Shown here piece after piece: positions 1 to 8,251 of a stretch of 53,075 nt of DNA. The notes beneath the pieces are model-generated. The model did not search any database. It was not told the DNA's origin and was given only the letters and a program-made list of their open reading frames with translations. Each line of letters starts with the position of its first letter. Within the stretch, counting starts at the first letter, position 1. Both the position numbers and the translations under genes were made by a program. The DNA is from Glycomyces lechevalierae (GTDB lineage: Bacteria; Actinomycetota; Actinomycetes; Mycobacteriales; Micromonosporaceae). The DNA lies in contig NZ_JAPZVQ010000003.1 of assembly GCF_027622945.1 (NCBI RefSeq), positions 485,463-538,537 on the forward strand. The letters are read 5' to 3'.

Positions 1-81
1 AAGCCCTTACAACCCCCGTTTTCCCCACGCGTCTCCGCCCCCGGGGGCCCCCCCCCCCGCCGGGCCCCCGCTTCCCTCCTC
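1..81. other. Low-complexity G/C edge
   Basis: The first 81 bases carry no gene. They contain a run of about a dozen C after a CCCCCGGGGG block and almost no A or T between positions 40 and 70. This is unlike the rest of the window and looks like a contig end or unreliable base calls rather than biology. The stop codon of the first gene (TAG, minus strand) follows directly at 82-84. Confidence 0.6.
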
Positions 82-1377
82 CTAAGCGATCGCCGGGAAC
101 GCGGAGACTGACCCGCCGTCGAGCATGGCGACCGCCCCGTATTCGTTGACGACATACGGCGCCACGCCGGGGGCCGTTTCGGCGTCGGCTCCGGTGAGGG
201 CGTCCAGGACTACCGGCCCGTTGGCGGTGTTGCCGTAGATCGCGCCGTGCCAGACGGCGGTGATGCCGATGGAGGCGCGTTCGGGAGAGGGATCGAACTG
301 CCAGAGCCATTCGCCGGTCTCGGTGTTCACCGCGCCGAGCCAGCCCCAGGTGTCGGTGCAGACCAGCGTCGTCTGGCCGTCGAAGCGGCACAGGCCCGAG
401 TCGCGCTCCTCGGTCTCGAGGCTCGTGACCTTCCCGGTCGCGGCCTCGACGAGGTAGAGGCCGCCGTCGACGTGGTCGAAGCCGCCGAAGCCGTACAGGT
501 ACTTCGACCCGGCCGGGCCGAGCGATTCATAGCCGAAGTCCGGGTCGTCCCAGACGACCGAGCCGTCGGTGATGGAGAGGCCGCCGTGGTGCCGGTTGTA
601 GTCGCGTTCGCCGGGGAAGCCGACCACGGTGTCGCCCGCGACCGCCTCGGTCGCGAAGACCGTCTGCCACGCGACCGCCTGCGCGTTCAGGTCGACCGCG
701 ACGGTGTAGGCCGGGTAGACGTCGAGGTCGATCACGGCGATGCCGCCGGACTCGCCCTTGGCCACGGCGTTCGCGTACTGGCCGTCCACGTCGTCGCCGG
801 CGACCGGCAGTTCCGTCACGACGCTGAACGCCTGCTCGCCGGTGGCGACGTCGACCGCGATCACCTCCAGGCTCTGGTGCGCGACGGCGGTGCCCTCGGC
901 CGTGCCCATGGTCAGGAACGGCACGATCACGAGCTGCTTGCCGCCCAGTTCCACGGCGATCGGGGCCTGGATCGGGTTGTCGCCCGCGAACACGGTGAGC
1001 GCCGGGTCCATCGGCGTGCCGGACTGCGGGGTGATCGCGGGCAGTGCCTCGGCGGTGCGCGTGTCGATGATCTGGAGCTGGTTCGCGGAGGCGATGAACG
1101 CCTTGGTGCCCGCGAGGAGCGTCGGCAGCGGGCTGACCGCGTTGCCGGCCAGGTTGATGTTCCCGGCGCTGGCCTCCTCCGGGAGCGGCACGCTCGCACC
1201 GGTGTCGAACTGCATCGGCGGTTCGAACGCCTCGGCGTCGATCTCCTCGGGGGCGGCCGAGGATTCGGCCGCGGTGGCGGACTCCTCTGAGTCGGTGATC
1301 GTGCCGCTGTCGTCGCTGCAGCCGCTCAGGAGCAGTCCCGAGGCGGCGAGGCAGCACAGCGCTGCTCTGAGCTTCAT
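82..1377 (-). CDS. Secreted lipoprotein with PQQ-like beta-propeller
   Basis: The product is 431 aa from the ATG at 1377; an in-frame upstream start at 1407 would only add ten polar residues before the signal peptide. The N-terminus (MKLRAALCC...) is a lipoprotein signal ending in the lipobox LLLSGC, so the mature protein should be lipid-anchored outside the membrane. A Ser/Glu/Ala-rich spacer of about 40 residues follows. The rest has recurring blocks such as ETGEWLWQFD and DLNAQAVAWQT, typical of WD40/PQQ-like (YncE/BamB-type) beta-propeller blades. No catalytic motif is visible, so a binding or scaffold role is more likely than an enzyme. Its 3' end abuts the low-complexity window edge. 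The function is unknown. Confidence 0.82.
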   Translation of the reverse strand: MKLRAALCCLAASGLLLSGCSDDSGTITDSEESATAAESSAAPEEIDAEAFEPPMQFDTGASVPLPEEASAGNINLAGNAVSPLPTLLAGTKAFIASANQLQIIDTRTAEALPAITPQSGTPMDPALTVFAGDNPIQAPIAVELGGKQLVIVPFLTMGTAEGTAVAHQSLEVIAVDVATGEQAFSVVTELPVAGDDVDGQYANAVAKGESGGIAVIDLDVYPAYTVAVDLNAQAVAWQTVFATEAVAGDTVVGFPGERDYNRHHGGLSITDGSVVWDDPDFGYESLGPAGSKYLYGFGGFDHVDGGLYLVEAATGKVTSLETEERDSGLCRFDGQTTLVCTDTWGWLGAVNTETGEWLWQFDPSPERASIGITAVWHGAIYGNTANGPVVLDALTGADAETAPGVAPYVVNEYGAVAMLDGGSVSAFPAIA

Positions 1378-1466
1378 GTTCGGGCGATTCGCTTTCTTGC
1401 CGGGCACTGACGAAGAAACGCCCTAAGTGTAGGAACCGCCCGCCACCGGCCCGCCCGAACGCGAGC

Positions 1467-1889
1467 TCACTTGCGGGGCTTGTGGACCGTGGTCCTCTTG
1501 ATGGTCCCGTCGGGGTTGTAGTAATGCCACTCGCCGACCTTCTTGTCCTGCTCGTACCTGCCGCTGTCGATGAGCGCGCCGTCCTTCGTCCACCGCTCCC
1601 AGAGGCCTTCGCGCTTCTCGTGGTCGAAGTCGCCGCGCTGCAGGGGCTGCCCGTTGGCCCGCCACCAGGTCCACTGGCCGTGGAGGAGCCCGTCCGCGTA
1701 CCCGCCCTCGGAGCGGAGCCGCCCGTCGTCCGCGTAGTGGCGCCACATGCCCTCGCGCTGGCCCGCGACGTAATCGCCCACGACGAAGCCGCCGTGGGCG
1801 TCCTCTTCGGCCCATTGCCCGGTCTTGCGGCCCTCGTCGTCGAGTCGGTTCGGGGCGTCCTCGGGCCTCGGCTTGTCAGGTGCACCCAT
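1467..1889 (-). CDS. MORN-repeat (YwqK-like) protein
   Basis: A 140-aa cytoplasmic protein. The start is the ATG at 1889 because GGAGG lies 7-8 bases upstream; the longer open frame to 2087 translates into Arg-rich sequence typical of non-coding frames. From about residue 40 it carries five or six MORN/YwqK-type repeats of the form G-x-W/Y-x(2-4)-G-x-L/P, for example REGMWRHYADDGRLRSEG, HGQWTWWRANGQP and VGEWHYYNPDGT. Such repeats form short beta-hairpins that mediate binding; some homologues are annotated as YwqK-family antitoxins, but no toxin partner lies beside it. It is followed by the lipoprotein gene on the same strand (about 90-base gap). The role is unknown. Confidence 0.8.
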   Translation of the reverse strand: MGAPDKPRPEDAPNRLDDEGRKTGQWAEEDAHGGFVVGDYVAGQREGMWRHYADDGRLRSEGGYADGLLHGQWTWWRANGQPLQRGDFDHEKREGLWERWTKDGALIDSGRYEQDKKVGEWHYYNPDGTIKRTTVHKPRK

Positions 1890-2040
1890 GGTCGGCCTCC
1901 CTCCGGTGGACCGCGCCGCCTCCCTGCGAGGCGCGAACGGCCGTGTCGCGCGGTCCACCGCCGAGCCTAGGCGCTCGGGCAGGCGTGCACTCAGGCTTCG
2001 CGACACAACGCGGCCGGGTCGCCCTCGACCGCAAGGCTCC

Positions 2041-2511
2041 CTAAGCGAGCGACTTCTCGTAGCAGACCGAGATGTCCCAGTCGACATAGTGCCCGAAGCG
2101 GGGGATCCGGTGGTAGCCCTCGCGCTCGTAGAAGCGGATCGCGTCCGGCTGGGCGTCGCCCGTCTCGAGCTTCACGGTGGTCCAGCCGCGATCACGGGCG
2201 GCGTCCTCCAGCGCGGCCAGCAGCGCCGCGGCGACGCCCGAGCCGCGCGAACCGGGGACCACGTACATGCGCTTGACCTCGGCCGACACGGCGTCGAGAG
2301 CGCGGAGCGCGCCGCAGCCCACGGCCTTCCCGTCCGGCCCGAAGGCCATGAGGAACACCGCGACGTCCTCGGCGGACGGCAGCGGCCCCGGCTCGTGGTC
2401 GTCGCAGCCGTACCGCTCGTCGAGCTCGGCGCGCTGGCCGGCGCGCAGCGCGGCGCCCTCGGGGTCGTCCCAGGCGCGGGCTTCGATGGTCCAGGCGGCG
2501 GTCGCGGGCAT
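2041..2511 (-). CDS. GNAT family N-acetyltransferase
   Basis: A 156-aa single-domain Gcn5-related acetyltransferase. The acetyl-CoA loop is VVPGSRGSGVAAALL (residues about 84-98, R-G-x-G-x-A type), followed by the helix LEDAARDRGW and the motif-B block AIRFYEREGYHRI. The ATG at 2511 has GAGGA 5-8 bases upstream; the frame is open much further upstream but there it crosses an operator and the divergent TetR gene. The start lies 25 bases from two tandem palindromes shared with the TetR gene, so TetR control is likely. The substrate cannot be told from sequence. Confidence 0.88.
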   Translation of the reverse strand: MPATAAWTIEARAWDDPEGAALRAGQRAELDERYGCDDHEPGPLPSAEDVAVFLMAFGPDGKAVGCGALRALDAVSAEVKRMYVVPGSRGSGVAAALLAALEDAARDRGWTTVKLETGDAQPDAIRFYEREGYHRIPRFGHYVDWDISVCYEKSLA

Positions 2512-2535
2512 GGGGTCCTCCTCGGCGGAATCGTC

Positions 2536-2564
2536 GTAACAGATGTTACGGTAACACTTGTTAC
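2536..2564. promoter_or_regulatory. Tandem TetR-type operator
   Basis: There are two adjacent perfect palindromes, GTAACA-GA-TGTTAC (2536-2549) and GTAACA-CT-TGTTAC (2551-2564), centred 15 bp apart, between the divergent GNAT and TetR genes. Flanking TCG/CGA extends the symmetry of the whole element. A TACGGT hexamer (2547-2552) and its complement could be overlapping -10 boxes. Position and symmetry fit an autoregulatory operator of the adjacent TetR protein; binding itself is inferred. Confidence 0.78.
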
Positions 2565-2584
2565 GACAACGAGGGGAGCGGGCC

Positions 2585-3172
2585 ATCGCACGCCGAGTGG
2601 ACCACGAGGCGCAGCAGGAACGGATCTCGAAGGCGGTCTGGAGCATCCTGGCCGGCAAGGGCATCGAGCACCTGACGATCCGCGCCGTCGCCGCCGAGGC
2701 CGGGTGCACCACCGGCCTCGTCATGCACCGCTTCCCCGGCCGCAAGGCCCTCCTCGTCCACGCCCGGGACCTCCTGCACGCCCGCACGCGCGTGCGCGTC
2801 GAACGCCTCGAAGCCGAGGCCGCGACCCCGCGCGCGGCCCTCCGCGCGATCCTCGCCCAAGGCATGGCCCTCACCGAGGACTCGGCGCAGGAAGCGCTCG
2901 TCTGGATGGGCTTCCTCGCCGCCTCAGTGGGGGACGACGAACTGATCGCTTTGCACCGCAAGAACAACCGCGTCTGGCGCGACCGCGTCGCCAGACTCGT
3001 CGAAGCCGCCGCCCCCGACTGGGACGAGGACCGCCGCGCCACCGCCGTCTTCGCGCTCGTCGCCGCCACCGAAGGCGCCGCCCAACTCGCCTGCTTCGAC
3101 CCCGAGACCTACAGCGCCGCAGCCCAAGAGGCCGTACTCGACACCATGCTCGCCGCCTACGGCCTCGCCTGA
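2585..3172 (+). CDS. TetR family transcriptional regulator (ATC start?)
   Basis: The helix-turn-helix is clear: TIRAVAAEAGCTTGLVMHRFPGRKALL, split by the usual G-x-T turn, followed by an all-helical C-terminal ligand domain; about 195 aa. Family members often begin M-x-RRVDHE. Here the matching codon at 2585 is ATC, with GAGGGGAG ideally placed 6 bases upstream. No ATG or GTG is at that position. Alternatives are a TTG at 2558, which would lie inside the operator but directly behind a TACGGT box, or a GTG at 2597, which cuts into the conserved N-terminus. It should repress itself and the divergent GNAT gene. The 3' end overlaps the convergent DUF4291 gene by 16 bases. Confidence 0.85.
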   Translation: MARRVDHEAQQERISKAVWSILAGKGIEHLTIRAVAAEAGCTTGLVMHRFPGRKALLVHARDLLHARTRVRVERLEAEAATPRAALRAILAQGMALTEDSAQEALVWMGFLAASVGDDELIALHRKNNRVWRDRVARLVEAAAPDWDEDRRATAVFALVAATEGAAQLACFDPETYSAAAQEAVLDTMLAAYGLA

Positions 3173-3759
3173 TCCGCGCCCACGAACGCGGCCGTCGCCG
3201 CGTCCAGCGGGAACGGCCGCTCGATCGGCAGCAGCTCCCGGGCCTCCCCGAGACGCCCGGCCGCCACCGCCGCCCCGATCTGCCGCGCCAGGCCCGTGAC
3301 CTCCTCGATGCCCGCGATCCACTGGCCCGCATACAAGTCCACGGCCTCGCCCGAAAGCCCGATCTGGATCGACCGGTGCTCCAGCCGCTCCAAGCGCACG
3401 TCCCGCTCCGGATCCCACTGCACCCGCACCGGCGACCCCGCGAGGCGCGCCTTCCACGCCTCCTCCGTCTCGCCTTCCGCCGGGCGGCTCCCGCACGAAT
3501 GCGCCAGCGCCCAAGCGAACCCCTCCCGGCTGATCCGGATCGCCAGGACCCGCGTCTGGCCCGGCTTCGCCGCCCACCCGCAGCGGTACATCATCCACAG
3601 GAACGACGGCTTGATCCACGTCATCCGCTCGCGCTTGAACGGCGGCACGAACGTCTGCGCGGCCAGCGCCGGCTCGGCGATAGCGGGGTCATAGGCCTGG
3701 TAGACGGTGATCGTGTCGTCGTCGAAGGCGGCGCGGATCTGCCGCGAGGGGATCGTCAT
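3157..3759 (-). CDS. DUF4291 family protein
   Basis: A 200-aa protein from the ATG at 3759 (MTIPSRQIRAAFDDDTITVYQAY). The early motif RAAFDDDTITVYQAYDP and the block MTWIKPSFLWMMYRCGWA are hallmarks of the DUF4291 family, which occurs widely in actinobacteria and fungi and has no established biochemical role. No signal peptide or membrane segment is visible. The longer open frame upstream adds only MPRRAGPWQDPA. Convergent with the TetR gene, overlapping it by 16 bases; followed 69 bases away by the cysteine desulfurase gene that points the same way. I cannot assign a function. Confidence 0.85.
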   Translation of the reverse strand: MTIPSRQIRAAFDDDTITVYQAYDPAIAEPALAAQTFVPPFKRERMTWIKPSFLWMMYRCGWAAKPGQTRVLAIRISREGFAWALAHSCGSRPAEGETEEAWKARLAGSPVRVQWDPERDVRLERLEHRSIQIGLSGEAVDLYAGQWIAGIEEVTGLARQIGAAVAAGRLGEARELLPIERPFPLDAATAAFVGADQARP

Positions 3760-3828
3760 AGCCGGATCCTGCCAGGGCCCGGCGCGCCTCGGCAAGCCCG
3801 ATAGAGCCCCGAGCGCCAGGCCAGTGCG

Positions 3829-4944
3829 CTACCGCGACAGCCGCCGGATGCCCTCCACGATGCCCGGCAGCACCTCCAGGAACCGGTCCACCTCGTCCTC
3901 GGTGGTCTCCCGGTGCAGCGACACCCGCACGTTCCCGTGGCTGAGGACGCCCATCGCCTGCAGCACATGCGAAGGCCGCAGCCGCGTCGACGCGCACGCC
4001 GAGCCCGACGACACCGCGAAGCCCGCCCGGTTCAACTCCGTCAGCAGCACCTCGCCGTCCACCCCGAGGCACGAGAACGTGACGATGTTCGGCAGCCGGT
4101 CCACCGGATCGCCCGGCAGTTCCACTTCCGGGACGGTTTCCGCGATGTGATCCCGGATCCGCTCGGTCATCGCCCGCACCCGCTTCGACAGCTCCTCGCG
4201 CTCGGCGACCACCGCGCGCAGCGACGCCGCCGCGGCCACCGCGGCCGGCACGTCCACCTCGCCGATCGCCTCCCGGATCGAGGAGTCCTCCCCGGGGAAC
4301 GGATTGCGCCAGCGCGTCCCCTTGCGCACCACCAGGATCCCCGCCCCGGCCAGCCCGCCCCACTTGCGGGCGCTGGCGGCGAGCACCGACCACCCCTCGG
4401 GCACGGGCTCCCACGGCAGGCTCGCGGCGGCGTCGCACACGAGCGGCACGCCGTCCGCGTTCGCCGCGATCTGGGCGATCGGCTGCCGGGTGCCGACTTC
4501 GTGGTTCGCGCTCTGCACGACGAGCACCGAGGCGTCCTCGATCCCTGCCAGAGGGTCGGCGTCGACGCGGCCGAGCCGGTCCACCGGGACCGAGATCGCG
4601 GTCCCGCCCGAACGCTCGTGCCATTCGGCGGCGTGCAGCACGGAGGAGTGCTCCACGGCGCTGTGCACGAGCGGGCCCGGTCGGCTCCGGGCGGCGATGA
4701 CGCCGAGTACGCCCGCGTGCACGGCCTGTGTCCCACTCGATGTGAAAGTGACCTCATCAGGGGTCACGCCCAGGGACGCGGCCGCCGACTGGCGAGCGGC
4801 CTCGAGCAGCATCCGCGACCGCCGGCCCAATGTGTACAGTCGGCCGGGGCCGGCCCAGCCCTCCGACAAAGCCGCAGCATAGGCGTCGCGGGCCGCCGGA
4901 TGGGGCGGCTGCGCGGTCGCGCCGTCGAAGTACGTGTCGGTCAC
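3829..4944 (-). CDS. Cysteine desulfurase / class V aminotransferase
   Basis: A 371-aa PLP enzyme of the NifS/IscS group. The Schiff-base lysine is Lys194 in ASARKWGGLAG, the cofactor-stacking region is VEHSSVLHA (about 98-106), and the persulfide-forming cysteine is Cys317 in SSGSACAST. These residues argue for sulfur transfer from L-cysteine, yielding alanine and a persulfide, rather than for a plain aminotransferase. It is shorter than IscS (about 400 aa) and no iscU, thiI or mnmA is next to it, so the acceptor is unknown. The start is GTG, with a TACATT box 6 bases before it, suggesting leaderless transcription. It is divergent from ctaC. Confidence 0.88.
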   Translation of the reverse strand: MTDTYFDGATAQPPHPAARDAYAAALSEGWAGPGRLYTLGRRSRMLLEAARQSAAASLGVTPDEVTFTSSGTQAVHAGVLGVIAARSRPGPLVHSAVEHSSVLHAAEWHERSGGTAISVPVDRLGRVDADPLAGIEDASVLVVQSANHEVGTRQPIAQIAANADGVPLVCDAAASLPWEPVPEGWSVLAASARKWGGLAGAGILVVRKGTRWRNPFPGEDSSIREAIGEVDVPAAVAAAASLRAVVAEREELSKRVRAMTERIRDHIAETVPEVELPGDPVDRLPNIVTFSCLGVDGEVLLTELNRAGFAVSSGSACASTRLRPSHVLQAMGVLSHGNVRVSLHRETTEDEVDRFLEVLPGIVEGIRRLSR

Positions 4945-4950
4945 CTGTCA

Positions 4951-4956
4951 AATGTA
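4951..4956 (-). promoter_or_regulatory. -10 box of a leaderless promoter
   Basis: TACATT (minus strand) ends 6 bases before the GTG start at 4944, so transcription would begin at or next to the start codon. There is no Shine-Dalgarno sequence. The same arrangement recurs through the window. Confidence 0.6.
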
Positions 4957-5085
4957 GAAGACTTCCCGGCGCGAACCCAACCCCTTGCACTCCCGGGCCC
5001 GGGCCAAGCAGTAGGCTCTTGCCGTCAAGATCTGCGCCTTGCCGCCCGCCCGGCGGCGGACGCGGAGCCGAGCGCTGAGAAAGGC

Positions 5086-6006
5086 ATGAGACAGGTGGTC
5101 GGAAAACCGTCCCGAGAACGTCGCGGCCGAGCCCGCCGCGCGATAGGTCTCACCGGGATCGCCGCGCTGCTCCCGATCGTGCTCGCGGGGTGCAGCCTTG
5201 ACGACGCGTTCTACCTGGGCTGGCCGCGCACGCGCCCCACGACCCAGTCCGAGCAGATGTTCGACCTGTGGATCGGATCCACGGTCGCCGCGCTCGCGGT
5301 CGGCCTCATCGTGTGGGGTCTGACCTTCTGGTGCATCGCCGCCTACAAGAAGAAGGACAGCGACACCGAGCTGCCCCGCCAGACCAAGTACAACCTGCCG
5401 GCCGAGCTCACCTTCACGGCGCTGCCGTTCGTGCTCATCGGCATCCTCTTCTACTACACGGTCATCGTGCAGGACAACGTCACGGAGATGAGTGACGAAC
5501 CGCAGTCCTGCACCAACGTGACCGCGTTCAAGTGGAACTGGCAGTTCACGTACTCCGACGACGAGTGCGAGCCGCTGGTCGGCGCCAACGGCCAGCCCGT
5601 CACCGAGACCGGCGACTCGGGCTACATCCCGATCATCGTGGTCCCGAACGAGGAGGACGTGCGCTTCGTCGGCACCGCCGAGGACGTCATCCACTCCTTC
5701 TGGGTCCCCGACCTGCTCTTCAAGCGCGACCTCATCCCGGGCTCGGACGCGCAGACCACCCGCTGGGAGGTCGACTTCAACTCCGAGGGCACCTTCGTGG
5801 GCCGCTGCGCCGAGCTCTGCGGCGCCTACCACGCCTTCATGAACTTCGAGATGCGCGTGGTCTCGCCGGAGGACTACGAGACCTTCGTGAACGCCCGCGT
5901 CGAGGGCATGACGACGCCGGAGGCGCTGGAGCTCATCGGCCAGGAGCCGTACGCGACCACGACGCACCCGTTCGACACCGACCAGGCCACTGGCGAAGCG
6001 AGCTAG
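5086..6006 (+). CDS. ctaC: Cytochrome c oxidase subunit II
   Basis: A 306-aa subunit of the aa3-type terminal oxidase. A lipoprotein signal ends in VLAGC (Cys36), followed by two transmembrane helices (about 60-82 and 103-123) and an extracellular cupredoxin domain. The binuclear CuA ligands are all present: His203 in VIHSFW, and Cys241, Cys245, His249 and Met252 in RCAELCGAYHAFM. The aromatic patch FKWNWQFTY carries electrons from cytochrome c/bc1. The start is the ATG at 5086 with AAAGG just upstream; a TAGGCT hexamer about 70 bases upstream could be its -10. It forms an operon with ctaF, 9 bases downstream. Subunits I and III (ctaD, ctaE) are not in the window. Confidence 0.96.
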   Translation: MRQVVGKPSRERRGRARRAIGLTGIAALLPIVLAGCSLDDAFYLGWPRTRPTTQSEQMFDLWIGSTVAALAVGLIVWGLTFWCIAAYKKKDSDTELPRQTKYNLPAELTFTALPFVLIGILFYYTVIVQDNVTEMSDEPQSCTNVTAFKWNWQFTYSDDECEPLVGANGQPVTETGDSGYIPIIVVPNEEDVRFVGTAEDVIHSFWVPDLLFKRDLIPGSDAQTTRWEVDFNSEGTFVGRCAELCGAYHAFMNFEMRVVSPEDYETFVNARVEGMTTPEALELIGQEPYATTTHPFDTDQATGEAS

Positions 6007-6015
6007 GGGAGAACC

Positions 6016-6462
6016 GTGAAGACTGAGAACCGCCTTTTCCTCATCGTGATGGTCTCGATGTTCATCTTCGCGGCCCTCTACGGATGGGCCACCTGGTACA
6101 ACGAGAACCCGGCCTACGGCGTGCCGAACCACGTCGAATGGGTCGGCACGATCGCCCTCATCTTCTCCGGTCTCCTGACCGGCATGGTGTGGCTCGTGTT
6201 CTGGGTCATCTCGCGCCGCATCGACCCGCGCCCGGAGGACCGCCCTGACGGCGAGATCTCCGACGTCTCGGGCGAGGTCGGCTTCTTCAGCCCCGGCTCG
6301 TACTGGCCGCTCGGCCTGGCCCTCACGGCCCTGCTCGCCGGCCTGGGCGTCGTGTTCTGGCTCCCGTGGCTCATCACCGCCGCCGTCGTCGCGATCCTGT
6401 TCGCCGTGGGCGGCCTGGTCTTCGAGTACTACACGGGCACGCGCAAGCTCGGCCCGCAGTAG
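6016..6462 (+). CDS. ctaF: Cytochrome c oxidase subunit IV
   Basis: A 148-aa actinobacterial-type oxidase subunit IV with four predicted transmembrane helices (about 6-24, 38-62, 94-113, 116-135). It starts MKTENRLFLIVMVSMFIFAALYG, very like other CtaF proteins. The GTG at 6016 is preceded by GGGGA. It lies 9 bases after ctaC, so the two are translated from one mRNA, which ends at the hairpin 14 bases after the stop codon. It is thought to stabilise the actinobacterial bcc-aa3 oxidase; it holds no redox centre. Confidence 0.94.
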   Translation: MKTENRLFLIVMVSMFIFAALYGWATWYNENPAYGVPNHVEWVGTIALIFSGLLTGMVWLVFWVISRRIDPRPEDRPDGEISDVSGEVGFFSPGSYWPLGLALTALLAGLGVVFWLPWLITAAVVAILFAVGGLVFEYYTGTRKLGPQ

Positions 6463-6475
6463 GGATCACACGTCG

Positions 6476-6506
6476 AAAGGCCCGGAGCGCCCGCTCCGGG
6501 CCTTTT
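6476..6506 (+). terminator. Rho-independent terminator of ctaCF
   Basis: A perfect 13-bp stem, AAAGGCCCGGAGC (6476-6488) with GCTCCGGGCCTTT (6493-6505), loop GCCC, ends in TTTT. It sits 14 bases after the ctaF stop. Confidence 0.88.
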
Positions 6507-6540
6507 CCATTGCGACAGTGGAAAAGGTTAGGGTGTGGCG

Positions 6541-7053
6541 GTGACTCCCTCTGTGCAGCGCCGAAAGGCGCCGATGCTGCGGCGCCTGGTCGGAGTGGTG
6601 TTCTACAACCTCCCGCACCCGATGCGGCGCAGGATCGTGCGGCTCGCCACCCCCACCTACACGCTCGGCTCGGTCGTCCTCGTCATGGACGCCGACCGCG
6701 AGCGCCTGCTGATGCTGCGCCAGCCCCCGGGGAAGCGCTGGTCGCTCCCGGCGGGCCTCCTCAACCGCCGCGAGCAGCCCGTCGAAGGAGCCCGCCGCGA
6801 ACTCGCCGAGGAGACCGGCATCGAAGCCGAGCTCGAGGAACTGGTCCCCGCGAACCCGTGCGCGGTCGTCCACACCTCGGGCCGCTGGGTCGACAACGTC
6901 TTCCACCTCGAACGCGACCCCGAGACCACGCAGATCCTCGTGGACGGCCACGAGGTCTGGGACGCCGGCTGGCACTCCGTGCACGACCTCCCGGAGATGA
7001 CCCGCGCGACCGCGAAGCTCCTGGCCCACTACAAGCTCGGCCCGCTCGCTTAA
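6541..7053 (+). CDS. NUDIX hydrolase
   Basis: About 170 aa. The Nudix box is complete: G-LLNRR-E-QPVEGAR-REL-A-EE-T-G-I (residues about 77-99), giving the metal-binding Glu cluster for hydrolysis of a nucleoside diphosphate linked to another moiety. The preceding block RWSLPAG is typical. An N-terminal basic helix of about 35 residues precedes the fold. Two GTG codons are possible (6535 and 6541). The second is favoured because a TAGGGT box ends 6 bases before it, as in other leaderless genes here. The last 4 bases overlap the convergent PP2C-like gene. The substrate is unknown. Confidence 0.88.
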   Translation: MTPSVQRRKAPMLRRLVGVVFYNLPHPMRRRIVRLATPTYTLGSVVLVMDADRERLLMLRQPPGKRWSLPAGLLNRREQPVEGARRELAEETGIEAELEELVPANPCAVVHTSGRWVDNVFHLERDPETTQILVDGHEVWDAGWHSVHDLPEMTRATAKLLAHYKLGPLA

Positions 7054-7808
7054 CGCCAGCGCATCAGGACGCCCGTCGCGTCGTCATGCCGCTTCGACAG
7101 CGGCCCGAACCGGGAGTCGGCCGCCTCCAGCTCCCGAACCGAGTCGATGAGGCGGTCGACGCCCGCCTCGAACAGCGCGGGCCACTCGTACGCGTACCGC
7201 TCGACCAACCGCGTGAGCCCGTCGGTACAGAGCAGCAGCTCGCCGATCCGCTCCACGGGCCACGAACCCGTGAGCGCCTCCTCAGCGGCCCCCGGATCGC
7301 TTGCGGCGACCCAATACCCGCCTTCGCGGTTGCGGACCTCAGCGACGTACTCGACGGGCCAGCGCCGCACTCCCGCCACGTCCACGGCCGCCACCCCCGG
7401 CAGCGCGGCGAGCCGCCCGTCCGACTCGACGACCACCCCGCCGTCCCGGTCCCGCACCGCGATCGCGCAGTCCCCGAGGATCAGCCACTCGACCCGGTCC
7501 GCGACCAGCCGCACGACCGCCACGGTCGCACCGGGCGTCACTGCACTCGCGAGGTCGCAGCTGTCGGCGTGAAGCGAGTTCACCGCCTCGATCGCGCGAG
7601 CGAGCGCCCATCGAAGATCGGCCGCGCCGATCCGCGCCGCAACGGCCTCCCCGAGCAGCCGCACGTACCAGGGGACGTCATGCACGCATCCATCGCCGGG
7701 ATACCGCGTGATGCCGTCCAGCACCAGCGCCCAGCCGTCGCCGACCAGATGAAAATCCTCATTCGGCGCCACCCCTCCCGGGCGCGACGCCGCCACGACC
7801 TCGATCAC
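7050..7808 (-). CDS. PP2C-like protein phosphatase domain protein
   Basis: A 252-aa single-domain protein. It keeps the metal-binding PP2C signatures in order: NEDFHLV (about 16), VLDGIT (28-33), GDC (about 110), CTDGLTR (about 196) and a terminal HDDATGVL. It therefore probably dephosphorylates Ser/Thr-phosphorylated proteins, or is a related SpoIIE-like domain; it lacks any membrane or sensor part. The GTG start at 7808 has no strong ribosome site. It lies just downstream of the RNase P RNA gene on the same strand (about 25-base gap) and overlaps the NUDIX gene at its 3' end. Confidence 0.8.
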   Translation of the reverse strand: MIEVVAASRPGGVAPNEDFHLVGDGWALVLDGITRYPGDGCVHDVPWYVRLLGEAVAARIGAADLRWALARAIEAVNSLHADSCDLASAVTPGATVAVVRLVADRVEWLILGDCAIAVRDRDGGVVVESDGRLAALPGVAAVDVAGVRRWPVEYVAEVRNREGGYWVAASDPGAAEEALTGSWPVERIGELLLCTDGLTRLVERYAYEWPALFEAGVDRLIDSVRELEAADSRFGPLSKRHDDATGVLMRWR

Positions 7809-7832
7809 AACGGGGGAGTCCTCACTGAAACC

Positions 7833-8230
7833 TGGGGAACGAGCCGACCGATACGCCGGGTTCTGTCATTGAGCGGCCATCCATCTAGGCGCGCCATTGC
7901 TGGCGCGCTCGAGCGGTCTACCCGTGAAGGCGTTCTTGCGAACTCGGGCGGGCCGCCCTCGAACCTTCACGCAGAGCCTCGCGGCTCCTCTTGACCTTGC
8001 TCCGGGTGGGGTTTACCGAGCCGTCGCCGTCACCGGCGGCGCTGGTGGTCTCTTACACCACCGTTTCACCCTTACCGGCCGAGGCCGGCGGTCTACTTTC
8101 TGTGGCACTGTCCCGCGGGTCGCCCCGGGTTGCCGTTAGCAACCACCCTGCCCTGTGGAGCCCGGACGTTCCTCGCCGGATGTGGTCTCCCGCATCCGCC
8201 GCGACCGCCTGGCCGACTCGTTCCAGCGGT
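7833..8230 (-). ncRNA. rnpB: RNase P RNA, bacterial type A
   Basis: Reading the minus strand from about 8230, the universally conserved 5' core GAGGAACGTCCGGGC and CCACAGGGCAGGG occur near 8180-8150, GACAGTGCCACAGAAA near 8113-8095, and the 3' core AGAACCCGGCGTATCGG near 7867-7851. The ends pair: GAACGAGTCGGCC (8223-8211) with GGTCGGCTCGTTC (7849-7837), 13 bp with two G-U pairs, forming P1. This is the catalytic RNA that matures the 5' ends of tRNAs. The exact 5' and 3' ends are uncertain by about 5-10 bases. Confidence 0.96.
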
Positions 8231-8251
8231 CAAGCGTACGCTGCCTGAGCC

